Notes: a model not told the origin generated them from the letters alone. A stretch of 64,000 nt of DNA from Allopusillimonas ginsengisoli (GCF_004153455.1 NZ_SDQE01000001.1:558001-622000); one strand, 5' to 3'. Shown: positions 45,071-54,270, numbered from the stretch's first letter. A program made the numbers and translations.

Positions 45071-45826
45071 TCAGGGCTTGTCAAAGCCGTACTTTGCCAG
45101 AATCTCCTGCCCCTGATCGGAGTGGATGAAATCCAGATACTTCCCGGCCAGCGAGCTGCGTCCGCCCCGCTTGACCAGCGCAATCGGATACAACACGGGC
45201 ACCGGCGACTCCAGCTTTTGCACCACCTTCACCTCATCAGGTTTGATCGCCGCATCGGTCGCAAACACAAACCCGGCGTCTACCTCGCCGCGCGCGACGT
45301 AATCCAGCACCTGACGCACATTTTGCCCCAATACCTGGCGTTTCTCCACGCCTGCCCAATCGCCAGACTGCTCAAGCGAGGCCTGAGTATAACGGCCCAC
45401 CGGCACCGACGCCGGATTGCCAAAGGCCACGCGCGTGACCTTGTCCGACCCCAAGTCCTTTACAGACTTGATATTCAGCGGATCCTGGGCAGGCACGATC
45501 AACACCACCTGATTGCGCACGAAATCCTTGCGCGATGCGGCATCAATCGAACCACCGTCCAGGGCCTTGTCCATCGCTTTCTGATCCGCCGATGCAAACA
45601 CATCAATCGGCGCGCCCTCAACAACCTGCGCAGCCAGCTTGCCCGACGCCGAAAAGGTATTCAGCACCTTAGCGCCCGGATTATCCTTCTGGAACTGCTC
45701 CCCAATCTCGGTAAACGCATTGGTCAGGCTGGAAGCCGCCGCCACCACCAAATCCTCTGCGGAGGCCTGCCCATGCAAACCCATCGCCGCAAAAATCGCT
45801 GCAGCAAGCCATTTCTTCGTCATCAT
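45071..45826 (-). CDS. modA: Molybdate ABC transporter substrate-binding protein ModA
   Basis: Periplasmic molybdate receptor, 251 residues from the ATG at 45826, preceded by a GGAG/AAGGA-rich ribosome binding region; an upstream in-frame extension to 45901 adds no signal. A Sec signal peptide ends near GQASAED (about residue 24). ModA blocks are VVAAASSLTNAFTEIGEQFQ, then FSASGKLAAQVVEGAPIDVF and ASADQKAMDKALDG. YVARGEVDAGFVFATDA follows, the conserved oxyanion-binding GEVDAGFVY region. It heads modABC and has a ModE-type box 88 bases upstream. Confidence 0.96.
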   Translation of the reverse strand: MMTKKWLAAAIFAAMGLHGQASAEDLVVAAASSLTNAFTEIGEQFQKDNPGAKVLNTFSASGKLAAQVVEGAPIDVFASADQKAMDKALDGGSIDAASRKDFVRNQVVLIVPAQDPLNIKSVKDLGSDKVTRVAFGNPASVPVGRYTQASLEQSGDWAGVEKRQVLGQNVRQVLDYVARGEVDAGFVFATDAAIKPDEVKVVQKLESPVPVLYPIALVKRGGRSSLAGKYLDFIHSDQGQEILAKYGFDKP

Positions 45827-45913
45827 TCCTTCCTTCTCCTGATCGGGTGGTGCGACCGGCAAGCGCTTCAGGCGCTGCGGCGCGGCAAGATCGTCTAACA
45901 CTTAGCGTAAAAA

Positions 45914-45937
45914 CGTAATATATATACCTATATATCG
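45914..45937. promoter_or_regulatory. Predicted ModE operator in front of modABC
   Basis: Half-sites CGTAATATA (45914-45922) and TATATATCG (45929-45937) form an inverted repeat with a 6-base spacer, matching at 7 of 9 positions. The form is identical (CGnnATATA, 9-6-9) to the site at 27318. It lies 88 bases upstream of modA in the 287-base gap before xerD, which otherwise shows no gene. ModE-molybdate binding here would repress modABC when Mo is plentiful. Confidence 0.7.
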
Positions 45938-46113
45938 CTTAGTCAAACGAAACCGCCGCAGAAATGTCGACTATCACCCGGCACGAATGGATGGCGCGTG
46001 CTGTTGCCGCCCCACTGTGCCCTAATATTTGATCCAAACAGCAGGGCGAAGGCATCGCCAGCGACCAGATGCGCTAACATCGATAACAACATTCATACTG
46101 CAGAAAATCGCCA

Positions 46114-47013
46114 GTGCCCTATACGCCGCCCGCCTCCATCGACCAATTCCTGGACGCCGTCTGGCTGGAAGATGGCTTGGCCGCCAACACACTGGCCGCT
46201 TACCGGCGCGACCTCACCGCCTTTGCGCAATGGCTGCATGGCAAACTATCCAAATCCCTGGAACAAGCCGACGCCGCCGATATCCAGGAATGGTTTGCCG
46301 CCCGCCACGCCGTCAGCAAAGCCACTACCGCCAACCGCCGCCTGGCGTCCCTGCGTCGCTACTATCTGTGGGCGTTGCGCCATGGCCTGGTGCAGCAAGA
46401 TCCTTGTCTCACCCTGCATACCGCCAAACAGCCTGCTCGCTTTCCCAAAACCTTGTCCGAAAACCAGGTGGACGACCTGCTGCAAGCCCCCGACAAGGAC
46501 AGCACGCTGGGCCTGCGCGACCGGGCCATGCTCGAAACCCTCTACGCCACCGGCCTGCGCGTTAGCGAACTCATCACCCTGGGCCTGCTGGACGTCAGCC
46601 TGACGGAAGGCGTCGTACGCGTCACCATGGGCAAAGGCGGCAAAGACAGGCTCGTGCCGCTGGGCGCCGAGGCCCAACACTGGATAGAGCGCTACATGCA
46701 AACCGCCCGGCCCGCGCTGTTGGGCGCACGGCGCTGCGACGCCCTCTTCATTACCGCGCGAGGCGCCGCGATGACGCGGCAATCCTTCTGGCTGATCGTC
46801 AAGAAGTACGCAGCCCTGGCCGACATCCACGTACCCCTGTCGCCTCACATTCTGCGCCATGCTTTCGCCACCCATCTGCTCAACCACGGCGCCGACTTGC
46901 GCGTGGTGCAGATGCTGCTCGGCCATGCCGATATCTCAACCACCCAGATCTATACCCACGTTGCGCGCGAGCGGCTCAAGGCCCTGCACGCCAAACACCA
47001 CCCACGCGCCTGA
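46114..47013 (+). CDS. xerD: Site-specific tyrosine recombinase XerD
   Basis: Resolves chromosome dimers at dif together with XerC. 299 residues from a GTG at 46114. The N-terminal SAM-like core-binding domain begins FLDAVWLEDGLAANTLAAYR (about residues 8-27). The catalytic domain has the Arg in ATGLRVSELITLGL (about 147), Lys in GKGGKDRLVPLG, HILRHAFATHLLNHGADLRV (His and Arg of the HxxR), and the Tyr nucleophile in HADISTTQIYTHVARERL. All catalytic residues are intact. XerC is not in the window, and no dif site was recognised. Confidence 0.95.
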   Translation: MPYTPPASIDQFLDAVWLEDGLAANTLAAYRRDLTAFAQWLHGKLSKSLEQADAADIQEWFAARHAVSKATTANRRLASLRRYYLWALRHGLVQQDPCLTLHTAKQPARFPKTLSENQVDDLLQAPDKDSTLGLRDRAMLETLYATGLRVSELITLGLLDVSLTEGVVRVTMGKGGKDRLVPLGAEAQHWIERYMQTARPALLGARRCDALFITARGAAMTRQSFWLIVKKYAALADIHVPLSPHILRHAFATHLLNHGADLRVVQMLLGHADISTTQIYTHVARERLKALHAKHHPRA

Positions 47014-47028
47014 GCGCCCGCCCCATCC

Positions 47029-47523
47029 ATGAGCAAAGAAAAACACGTTTCCGAAACCCCCGCCACCCAGTTGCTCAAGAAAAGCAAAGTGGCCTACACC
47101 GAACACCCATACGATTACGTGGACCACGGCGGTGCCACCGAAGCCGCGCATCAGCTCGGACTAAACCTGCACCAAGTCGCCAAAACACTGATCATGGAAG
47201 ACGAGAACGCCAAACCGCTGGTCGTGGTCATGCACGGGGACAGAGAAGTATCCACCAAAAACCTGGCCCGCCAGACCGGCGCCAAGCGCGTTGCGCCATG
47301 TACCCCTGAAACCGCGCAAAAGCACTCCGGCTACCTGGTGGGCGGCACGTCACCCCTGGCAACCCGCAAGAAAATGCCTGTATGGATAGAGGCCAGCCTG
47401 TTGCCCTACCGCACCATTTACGTAAATGGCGGGCGACGCGGCTACCTGATCGGCATCGCGCCCAGCGAGCTCGTCAGGCTGCTGGGCGCGAAGGAAGTGA
47501 ATGTCGGGTTGGGAAAGGATTGA
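47029..47523 (+). CDS. ybaK: Cys-tRNA(Pro) deacylase YbaK/EbsC family
   Basis: Trans-editing enzyme that hydrolyses mischarged Cys-tRNA(Pro). 164 residues, near the E. coli YbaK length (159). Matches: TPATQLLKKSKVAYTEHPYD, HQVAKTLIMEDENAKPLVVV, and GYLVGGTSPLATRKKMPVWI, with the catalytic Lys expected in VAKTL. It starts 15 bases after xerD, so the two probably share a transcript. It converges with the Bug receptor gene over a 35-base gap. Confidence 0.94.
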   Translation: MSKEKHVSETPATQLLKKSKVAYTEHPYDYVDHGGATEAAHQLGLNLHQVAKTLIMEDENAKPLVVVMHGDREVSTKNLARQTGAKRVAPCTPETAQKHSGYLVGGTSPLATRKKMPVWIEASLLPYRTIYVNGGRRGYLIGIAPSELVRLLGAKEVNVGLGKD

Positions 47524-47558
47524 AATCCTCGCTTAGCGCCACACAAAAACGGTGCGCA

Positions 47559-48533
47559 TCAGGGTTCTTTTTTCATCACTTCGGTGGCAGTCGCCCCCCA
47601 AACACGCACATTCTCATTGAAAATCGCTTGCCACTCGGCAGGTGAAGTAGGCGGCGCGATGGGAACCGTGCCGCTAGCAAAAATCAACCTGCGTATGTCC
47701 GGCGTCGCCAGAATCTTGTTAACCGCTGCATTGAGAGTATTGGTTATTGCTGGGGACAAGCCTGCAGGGGCAAACAATCCAAACCAACCCACATCATCGT
47801 ACGGCACGCCAGCTTCAACAAGCGTGGGCACCTCTGCCAGCGTCTGAGCCCGCACAGGCCCGGTTATCGCCAATGCCTTCAGCCTCCCCTCTTTGACCAT
47901 AGGCATCATGGAGATCACATCGAGAATACCGATGGACACCTGGCCAGACATCAGTTCAGTGATTGCCTCGCTTCCGCCCTTATAGGGAATATGCAGCATT
48001 TTTATGCCCGCCAGCTCCTGTATTTTCTCTCCGGTGAGATGGGGCGGAGAGCCGACGCCAAAGGTGGCAAAAGATATGCTTTTGTCGTTTTCCTTTGCTG
48101 CGGCGATAAGATCGGCAATCGAGTTCAGTGGCGAATCCGCACGCGTTACCACCAGCAGCGGCACCATGGATATTTGCGTTATCGCAGTGAAATCCTTGAT
48201 GGGATCAAAGCTCAGGTCTTTGAAAATCGCGGGACCGATCGCAAACGGCGCGGATGTCATCAACAGGGTGTAGCCATCGTTTTTGGCGCGCGCCACAGCG
48301 GCCGCGCCGATATTACCGCTGGCCCCACTGCGATTCTCCACAATAACCGGCTGCTTCAATTCCGCGGCCAACTGCTCTGCAAGAGCGCGGGCCATGATAT
48401 CCGTGCCCCCGCCTGGCGGAAAAGGCGCCACCAACTTGATAGGCCTATTGGGGTAGGTGTCGGCATTCGCACCCGAAAGCGCACCCAAAATGCCGAGCAC
48501 CACCCCGACTACCGTTTTAGTAAACCAGCTCAT
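47559..48533 (-). CDS. Bug-family solute-binding receptor (tripartite tricarboxylate transporter type)
   Basis: Periplasmic receptor of the Bug/TctC family that is strongly expanded in Alcaligenaceae; it binds organic acids. 324 residues with a Sec signal peptide (VVGVVLGILGALSGANA, cleavage near residue 24). Family blocks are YPNRPIKLVAPFPPGGGTDI, then ARALAEQLAAELKQPVIVEN and RSGASGNIGAAAVARAKNDG. No tctAB membrane genes are beside it. It is the last gene of the dioxygenase cluster on the minus strand, 62 bases after the DJ-1/PfpI gene, and may bind the same aromatic acid or a breakdown product (inference). Confidence 0.92.
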   Translation of the reverse strand: MSWFTKTVVGVVLGILGALSGANADTYPNRPIKLVAPFPPGGGTDIMARALAEQLAAELKQPVIVENRSGASGNIGAAAVARAKNDGYTLLMTSAPFAIGPAIFKDLSFDPIKDFTAITQISMVPLLVVTRADSPLNSIADLIAAAKENDKSISFATFGVGSPPHLTGEKIQELAGIKMLHIPYKGGSEAITELMSGQVSIGILDVISMMPMVKEGRLKALAITGPVRAQTLAEVPTLVEAGVPYDDVGWFGLFAPAGLSPAITNTLNAAVNKILATPDIRRLIFASGTVPIAPPTSPAEWQAIFNENVRVWGATATEVMKKEP

Positions 48534-48595
48534 TTGTCTCTTCCTTTTGTTTTATGAATATTGTTTTTTACTTATTGCAGGCGTATCGAACCTAC

Positions 48596-49186
48596 TCAAT
48601 CATGAGTAATTTTTGTTCCCAGCAATGTCATGAACTGAGCAATCCACGCGGGGTGGGAAGGCCAGGCAAAAGCGGTCACCAAATTACGATCGGTAATCGC
48701 ATCATTCATCGGAATATCAACATATTCGCCGCCCGCAGCTGTCACCTCGGGCGCGCAAGTGTTGTAGCAGGCGCATTTGTACCCTTTCAATACATCAGCC
48801 GCACTCAGAAGCTGAATCCCGTGGCAGATGCAGGCAACTGGTTTTTGGGCTTCGAAGAAATAGCGGATCAATGACAGCACTTTCGGGTTCAAGCGCAAAT
48901 ATTCTGGCGCCCTACCACCCGGAACAACCAAGCCGTCATAAGATTCCAGGTCTATTTCGTCAAATGAAGCGTTCAATGTGAACCTATGGCCCGGTTTTTC
49001 GCTATAAGTCTGCGCGCCTTCAAAGTCATGAACCGCCGTCATGACATAGTCTCCTGCAGCCTTGTCCGGGCACACCGCATCTACCTCATACCCGACCGCC
49101 TGGAATGCCTGAAACGGCACCATCGCCTCATAATCCTCGACATAGTCCCCAACAAGCATCAGCAATTTTCTGGTCATTTCATTCAC
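48596..49186 (-). CDS. DJ-1/PfpI family protein
   Basis: 196-residue class I glutamine amidotransferase-like fold of the DJ-1/PfpI superfamily, whose members include glyoxalases, hydratases, chaperones and peptidases. The nucleophile elbow is [10 protein letters not shown] (C121, H122), the neighbouring acidic residue is in [20 protein letters not shown] (near residue 17), and [20 protein letters not shown] is the conserved block. It starts 3 bases after the Rieske ferredoxin stop, so it belongs to the dioxygenase operon. A role in processing a reactive intermediate is possible but unproved. Confidence 0.88.
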   Translation of the reverse strand: MNEMTRKLLMLVGDYVEDYEAMVPFQAFQAVGYEVDAVCPDKAAGDYVMTAVHDFEGAQTYSEKPGHRFTLNASFDEIDLESYDGLVVPGGRAPEYLRLNPKVLSLIRYFFEAQKPVACICHGIQLLSAADVLKGYKCACYNTCAPEVTAAGGEYVDIPMNDAITDRNLVTAFAWPSHPAWIAQFMTLLGTKITHD

Positions 49187-49189
49187 CTA

Positions 49190-49507
49190 TTAAGTGTCTA
49201 CGCTTACGTAGACGACACCCTCTTTTAAACTCGTCTTGTATATCTGAATCGGCTTCTCCGCGGCGCCCAAGGGATTCCCGGTTTCAAGATCCCACTGCCA
49301 GAGATGCTTGGTACAGATCAGCCGGGATTTTTTCAACAAGCCATTGCAAAGCTTTTCGTCCATGTGCGGACATATGGCCTGCGCCGCAAAGAACTGCTCG
49401 CCATTTCGCATCAGAACGATGTCAAGCCCGTCAATATGCTTTTCTACAATGTCGCCATCGCTTATTTCATTTTCTTCGCAGGCTTTAACCCAGTTGATAC
49501 TCGTCAC
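49190..49507 (-). CDS. Rieske-type [2Fe-2S] ferredoxin of the dioxygenase system
   Basis: 105-residue soluble Rieske ferredoxin that would carry electrons from the reductase to the oxygenase. The ligands are C46 and H48 (AICPHMD) and C65 and H68 (ICTKHLWQWD), the C-x-H/C-x2-H pattern with a 16-residue spacer. It is short, with no signal peptide and no membrane helix, as in NdoA/BphF-type ferredoxins. It lies 109 bases downstream of the reductase gene and 3 bases before the DJ-1/PfpI gene. With the separate plant-type reductase it fits a class III (naphthalene dioxygenase-like) electron chain. Confidence 0.92.
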   Translation of the reverse strand: MTSINWVKACEENEISDGDIVEKHIDGLDIVLMRNGEQFFAAQAICPHMDEKLCNGLLKKSRLICTKHLWQWDLETGNPLGAAEKPIQIYKTSLKEGVVYVSVDT

Positions 49508-49615
49508 GAATAACCTCTATTAAAATATGCAGGGCTTTCCTTCCACTGCTTGCTATGACAAAACCGCTGCTTGTGAGCTTTCGGAGTCCGGGCTTCGGCC
49601 TGAAGCCACCTCAGG

Positions 49616-50674
49616 TCAAACAAAGCTATCGCATTTGACATCCGCCAGATCAATCTCTGTGTTGATCATCAGTTGCCTGACCGTATAGTCAACCATTGGC
49701 GGCGGCCCCGAAATGTATACTTCCTTGTCCTCCCAACTGATGCTGGCATCATTCACAATATGATCAGCCGGATAGCCTTCAAAGAAATCAACATGCGGGA
49801 ACTGGACGCTATCCTGAGCGCTTGGCGCGACATCGCTGCAAATGGCAACCTGGATATTGGGGTGGGTGGCCACACAACGATTGAATACCCTGATCAAATC
49901 GACTGGAGATGTGTCTCGAACGCCCCAGAAGATCGTGAGCCGACGATGCTGTGTGTATTGCGTTGAAATGGCCCATTGCAAGGCAGATAAAGCCACCGAC
50001 ACGCCCGACCCACCCACCAACATGACGAGCTCTTTATCTGGTTTGGGAAGCACATACGCCTTGCCCAGCGGACCATATCCGCGCAGTTCTCTGCCGATGC
50101 TGTTCGCGTCACACAGCAAGGGCGACACCGCCCCATTGGGGTTGCATGAAAGAATGAATTCCAACTGACGCGAGTTTTGCTCAAAGTTTGCGACCGAATA
50201 AGCTCGAGCCCGGCCCCCGGCCTTTGCATCCAGCATCACATACTGGCCGGGTAAAAAACGGACGGCATCGTCAAACTCAACCAGCAAACGATGCAAGCCA
50301 GAGCCCAATGACTGCACATCCTTGAGCAGTGCGACGTAATGTTTGGGCGTAGGCAATTCGGCCGGTGCCTTGTCGTCGCAAGACGCCTCGAATATGCAGT
50401 CAGTCACTGCGTGGCTCTGACACAAATGCACCTCGGGGCCCACGCTTGTTTGGCCCACTGGATGCGAAACCTGTATGAAGTCAGCGCCGGTATAGACGTT
50501 CAGCGCCCCTTGAACGAGACGCGCCTTGCAAGAACCACAGCTGCCACTTGCGCAGTGATAGCTGAGCGGTACAGACTGACGCAGCCCGGCCTGCAAGACC
50601 GATTCACCTTCAACGGCAACCGCTGCGTAATCGTTGACCTTGCTCTTGAATAAAATACTGTGTTCTTGCTGCAT
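49616..50674 (-). CDS. Oxygenase reductase: plant-type [2Fe-2S] + FAD/NAD(P) domains
   Basis: 352 residues from the ATG at 50674 (a TTG codon precedes it). The N-terminal plant-type ferredoxin domain has ligands C41, C46, C49 (SYHCASGSCGSCKARLVQG) and C85 (EVHLCQS). The FAD-binding RxYS motif appears as ARAYSVANF, followed by the NAD-binding domain with LVMLVGGSGVSVALSALQWA and the C-terminal EVYISGPPPMVDYTVRQLM. It transfers electrons from NAD(P)H to the Rieske ferredoxin. The gene starts 36 bases after the dctM stop, in the same operon. Confidence 0.93.
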   Translation of the reverse strand: MQQEHSILFKSKVNDYAAVAVEGESVLQAGLRQSVPLSYHCASGSCGSCKARLVQGALNVYTGADFIQVSHPVGQTSVGPEVHLCQSHAVTDCIFEASCDDKAPAELPTPKHYVALLKDVQSLGSGLHRLLVEFDDAVRFLPGQYVMLDAKAGGRARAYSVANFEQNSRQLEFILSCNPNGAVSPLLCDANSIGRELRGYGPLGKAYVLPKPDKELVMLVGGSGVSVALSALQWAISTQYTQHRRLTIFWGVRDTSPVDLIRVFNRCVATHPNIQVAICSDVAPSAQDSVQFPHVDFFEGYPADHIVNDASISWEDKEVYISGPPPMVDYTVRQLMINTEIDLADVKCDSFV

Positions 50675-50709
50675 CAAAATGCTACCCTTCGACGAAGTCT
50701 CGATTTCAT

Positions 50710-51981
50710 CTATACGAAAACAAGGCTGATATATGGGAATGCTGCCACGATGATCCAGGCAATCAGGATTGGAATAATCATTCTCACAATCTCGAACATC
50801 AATTCCCCGTAATCTATCTTCATGGTCATTGATGTGATGAACAAATTCAGGCCATGCGGCGGGCTAATAAACCCTATGGATGCGCCAATAATGAAAATCA
50901 TGCCCCAATGCACGCCGTTCAATCCGATCTCTGTTGCAATGGGCGCAAAAATGGGTGCAAGAATCAGAATTACCGCAATCACTTCCATAAAGGTGCCAAA
51001 CAGGAGAACGATGCCCATCATTACCGCAAGCGTAAGCGTCGCACCATAAGCCGACGACAGCTCCACCAACTGCACCAAGATCAAATCCGGAATCTCCATC
51101 ACCGAAAGGATTTGCTGGAACTGAATAGAGAAAACAACGATCGGCCCGATAATCCCGGTAACCGAGGCACTTTCCATCAGGATTTTTGGTATGTCCCGGA
51201 TGCCGAACTGGCGTACCCAATACAGCCCGATGAGCGCGCAGTAGATGGTTACCACGCCCGCGGCTTCGGTCGGGCTGAAGAGACCTGAATACAGGCCCAC
51301 AAACAAAAGGCCAATGGCAATGAACGCGGGGGTCGCGCCCAATACGGAAGCGCCAACCTCTTTAAAATAGCTTTCCGTCGATCTGGATGCTGGCTCGTAC
51401 TCACGCGTACGCATGATCGACACGACGAAAATGAACAGCAATATCAGCAAACCTGGCAATATTGCCGCCAGATTCAACTCCACAGGTGAGACGTTTACCG
51501 TCAGGCTATAAATGATGATGATGGTACTGGGAGGAATAAGCCCGCCCAGAATCCCACCTGCCGCCACGGTTGCGCCGCCTCTGCGCATGGGGATATTGGC
51601 CCGCTTGAACTCCGGGGCCATCAGCTTGCCCATCGTGGCCGCGGCAGCTGCACTTGAACCACTGATGGCGCAGAACATGCCACTGGCCAGCACCGAAGTA
51701 GCCGCCGTTCGCCCCGGCACAGAACGAATCAGCGCACGTGAAAACTTGACCAATTGCTGTGACACGCCGCCCGCGGTGAGCAGATCCCCTGTCGCGATGA
51801 ACAAAGGAACAGCCAGGAACGTATAGTTTTTTAGCGAGTCGATGGATGACAACCCAATATTCATCAGCGGGTAGTCAATGATCCAGTACGACGTTGCCGC
51901 TACCCACACGGCAAGTAACAAAACCATCGGGGTGCCGAGAACGAACAGCGCTATGCACAAGAATGAAATGAGAAAGAGCAT
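50710..51981 (-). CDS. dctM: TRAP transporter large permease (DctM family)
   Basis: Main ion-coupled membrane subunit of a TRAP importer, 423 residues with about 12 hydrophobic segments. Blocks typical of DctM are SYWIIDYPLMNIGLSSIDSL, then FLAVPLFIATGDLLTAGGVS, GGILGGLIPPSTIIIIYSLT, TEAAGVVTIYCALIG and PPHGLNLFITSM. It follows dctQ by 30 bases. The substrate, probably an organic or aromatic acid, is bound by the DctP protein at 52609. Placement inside a dioxygenase operon points to uptake of the dioxygenase substrate (inference). Confidence 0.95.
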   Translation of the reverse strand: MLFLISFLCIALFVLGTPMVLLLAVWVAATSYWIIDYPLMNIGLSSIDSLKNYTFLAVPLFIATGDLLTAGGVSQQLVKFSRALIRSVPGRTAATSVLASGMFCAISGSSAAAAATMGKLMAPEFKRANIPMRRGGATVAAGGILGGLIPPSTIIIIYSLTVNVSPVELNLAAILPGLLILLFIFVVSIMRTREYEPASRSTESYFKEVGASVLGATPAFIAIGLLFVGLYSGLFSPTEAAGVVTIYCALIGLYWVRQFGIRDIPKILMESASVTGIIGPIVVFSIQFQQILSVMEIPDLILVQLVELSSAYGATLTLAVMMGIVLLFGTFMEVIAVILILAPIFAPIATEIGLNGVHWGMIFIIGASIGFISPPHGLNLFITSMTMKIDYGELMFEIVRMIIPILIAWIIVAAFPYISLVFV

Positions 51982-52011
51982 AAATAGTTCCGATAATGAA
52001 TTTCAGTGGGC

Positions 52012-52548
52012 TCAAGCGCTTAGAAAATCGGTCGTCCGCTCACTTTCGAGGAAATTCCACTGAAACAGAACCAGCCACAATCGTTGAACAATCCTGAACA
52101 TGGAAAATGCCCAACCCAAAGGCACGCCCAGATTAATGATCCATGCGGGGATTGGCGTTCCCATGATCAATTGCTCAGTCGCATAGTTGCTCGAGATCAG
52201 TTCGGCCGTGCTCCAGAACACCACCCCGCCAATGATCAACCATAGAATGGCGTCGATCACTTCCAACACTCTTCTGACGGAGGCCGGCAGAGAGCTTCTG
52301 ATCTTCGTGAAGCCCAAATTGGTTCCGTAGCGACAATGCCTCGCCATAGCGAACCAGGAAAGCCAGATAAACGAATACATCGCAATCTCGGGCCCCCAGG
52401 TTGCCTGCTGCTGGAAAATGGCCCGACGAATGGTCTCTCCACCTACCAGGCAGATCAGTATCAGGTAACTGACTATCATCACCGAGTTCTCAATCTTCAG
52501 AAGAACCCGGTCAAGATTAGCGTTGGTACAGAACGTCTTCAGCTTCAT
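52012..52548 (-). CDS. dctQ: TRAP transporter small permease (DctQ family)
   Basis: 178-residue protein with four membrane helices, as expected for DctQ: MIVSYLILICLVGGETIRRA, then TWGPEIAMYSFIWLSWFAMA (the conserved WxxE...W region), LWLIIGGVVFWSTAELISS and IPAWIINLGVPLGWAFSMFR. It sits between dctP (60 bases upstream) and dctM, the usual P-Q-M order on the minus strand. DctQ bridges the large permease and the binding protein. Confidence 0.93.
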   Translation of the reverse strand: MKLKTFCTNANLDRVLLKIENSVMIVSYLILICLVGGETIRRAIFQQQATWGPEIAMYSFIWLSWFAMARHCRYGTNLGFTKIRSSLPASVRRVLEVIDAILWLIIGGVVFWSTAELISSNYATEQLIMGTPIPAWIINLGVPLGWAFSMFRIVQRLWLVLFQWNFLESERTTDFLSA

Positions 52549-52608
52549 CGCTTCCCGCCGTTTTTAGTTTTCAAGTTCGTGGCGCTCCGGCCAACTGGAC
52601 ACGCTTGC

Positions 52609-53790
52609 TCAGGTCCACCATTTCTCGGCGACCAACTCTGTGCTCGATGCGCTTTCGGCGTACTCGCTCAGGGCCCCGTAGACATCGAACCGCGCGACCC
52701 CATCAAGCTGCTTTCTCAGATTCGCATACAGTTGCGAGTTGTTTTCGACCGAGCCACGCTCCTTGAATGCTGCGTACTGCTCAGGGCTCAGCTTGATCTG
52801 GCGGATCTTGCCTCGTTGATACGCAGAATCAGGCGATGGGTCTGGCCCGATCCCCACCAGCGTAGACTCCGCAAGCGTTGCGGTTTCATAGGCGTGGACC
52901 ATGGTCTCGTAGGCAGCTTCGTAGATCAGTTCCTGCAGGCGCTCGGGCAATTTGTCGAAGGTTCTGGCGGCCATGAAAATCATCGAATAGCCCGGACAGA
53001 ACTGGACATCAATATCCTGAGACAAGACCGAATACATGCCGAACCCGGCAGCCGCGCTTGGGTAGGTTTCGGTCGCGTCCACCAGCCCGGACTTCAGGCC
53101 CTCCAGCAACTCCCCCCACGCCAATGGGATCGGCGCCATCCCCATGCTCTTGGCGAAATTACTGATCATCTCGCTATTCGTAATTCGGATCTTCGCCCCG
53201 TTGAGGACATCCGGCGATGTAATATCCGCGGCCTCGGCGTATTTTTTCCCCATCATGATGTTGCGCATGCCACCGCTCGCATACAGCGGCACTACGCCAT
53301 ACTTGTCTCGCAGCACATCGCGATACAGGCGGTTCGATGCTTTACTCAACAGAAAGTTATGGTAGGCGACCCTGCTCTTCCATAAGAATGGCCAGTCCAA
53401 TGCGACGGAATACGGCATGGTCGTGCCGGTATTCTGAAAGGTGGAGGAACCCATGTGCAGAATGCCATTCATCACGCGCTGCGCACACTGATCTTCAGAA
53501 CATGCCTGGGCTTTATCAATCAGCTGAATTGCAATTTCGCCATCCGATTTGCGATGAACACGCTCGACGAAATCGTAAATACCTGGCGCCGTGTACTCTG
53601 CCGCTGCGGGCGTGTAGATCGTTCCAAACCTGAAGCGGTACGTCGCCTTGGATTCCGATTTGGCGAGCGCACCAAACGGCGCCAGGGCCGCGCCGGCGCC
53701 GGCGCCGGCACTCAAAACCGTTCCCAGGCCAAGACCGGTCAATTTGCGCAGCGTGCTTCTGCGTGCCGTGTTGTGATTATGGTGTGTCAT
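52609..53790 (-). CDS. dctP: TRAP transporter substrate-binding protein (DctP family)
   Basis: 393-residue extracytoplasmic receptor. It has a twin-arginine-type signal (RRSTLRKLTGLGLG) followed by an Ala/Gly run encoded by three tandem GCCGGC copies near 53693-53712. The DctP fold shows YTAPGIYDFVERVHRKSDGE, AQACSEDQCAQRVMNGILHM, and the carboxylate-binding region with ASGGMRNIMMGKKYAEAADI, where an arginine (in GMRN) pairs with the ligand in this family. It begins 22 bases after the dioxygenase beta subunit stop. The ligand is probably an aromatic carboxylate (inference). Confidence 0.93.
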   Translation of the reverse strand: MTHHNHNTARRSTLRKLTGLGLGTVLSAGAGAGAALAPFGALAKSESKATYRFRFGTIYTPAAAEYTAPGIYDFVERVHRKSDGEIAIQLIDKAQACSEDQCAQRVMNGILHMGSSTFQNTGTTMPYSVALDWPFLWKSRVAYHNFLLSKASNRLYRDVLRDKYGVVPLYASGGMRNIMMGKKYAEAADITSPDVLNGAKIRITNSEMISNFAKSMGMAPIPLAWGELLEGLKSGLVDATETYPSAAAGFGMYSVLSQDIDVQFCPGYSMIFMAARTFDKLPERLQELIYEAAYETMVHAYETATLAESTLVGIGPDPSPDSAYQRGKIRQIKLSPEQYAAFKERGSVENNSQLYANLRKQLDGVARFDVYGALSEYAESASSTELVAEKWWT

Positions 53791-53811
53791 AACATTGTCC
53801 CCATGGATTTG

Positions 53812-54270
53812 TTAGATAGGCACATGAATACCTGGCCCAAGATTGCGCGTTTGCAAATACACTTTGCGCTCCAGCAGGCGAAGCTGATCCTGCTTGCGTG
53901 TGATCCTGTCGCTATAACTACCTACTGCGAACAGCTTGGTCGTTCCAGACTGATCGGTGTGCATGACCATAATCTGAGAGCGCACCTCATAACAGTTCTC
54001 CCCACCGTCCTTGATCCGTATCATGCTGATATTTCTGGTGAAGTTTCCCTTCATACGGACATGCTGATGAATCAACAGCATGAGGTTGCGTATTTCCTTG
54101 TAATCATGGTCAAGCCAGACCATCTCCTTGCCCAACTCCGGGCTGAACGCGCCCACCTGATAATGAAAGCTGGCATCGCACGACGACAGGAACTCTTCGT
54201 ACAACTCTTCGTCCAGCTTTTCTGATAAGTGATAGAGAAACTCACTAATCTCTTCGCGATAACCGCTCAT
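53812..54270 (-). CDS. Aromatic ring-hydroxylating dioxygenase, beta subunit
   Basis: Small subunit of the Rieske oxygenase, 152 residues from the ATG at 54270 with GGAG nine bases upstream; a GTG at 54285 is also in frame. The NTF2-like cone fold of Ring_hydroxyl_B is suggested by FLYHLSEKLDEELYEEFLSS, CDASFHYQVGAFSPELGKEM and ISMIRIKDGGENCYEVRSQI. The C-terminal block YSDRITRKQDQLRLLERKVY, followed by LQTRNLGPGIHVPI, is characteristic of the family. It is coupled to the alpha subunit gene 53 bases upstream and to the TRAP genes downstream. Confidence 0.9.
   Translation of the reverse strand: MSGYREEISEFLYHLSEKLDEELYEEFLSSCDASFHYQVGAFSPELGKEMVWLDHDYKEIRNLMLLIHQHVRMKGNFTRNISMIRIKDGGENCYEVRSQIMVMHTDQSGTTKLFAVGSYSDRITRKQDQLRLLERKVYLQTRNLGPGIHVPI

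Noticed and set aside
44894-45898. A 334-codon plus-strand frame opposite modA
   Set aside because: Shadow of modA, which has a signal peptide and the conserved GEVDAGFVF block.
53693-53712. Three tandem GCCGGC units in the DctP signal-peptide region
   Set aside because: They encode an Ala/Gly stretch of the signal and are too short to call a functional repeat; possible minor slippage locus only.
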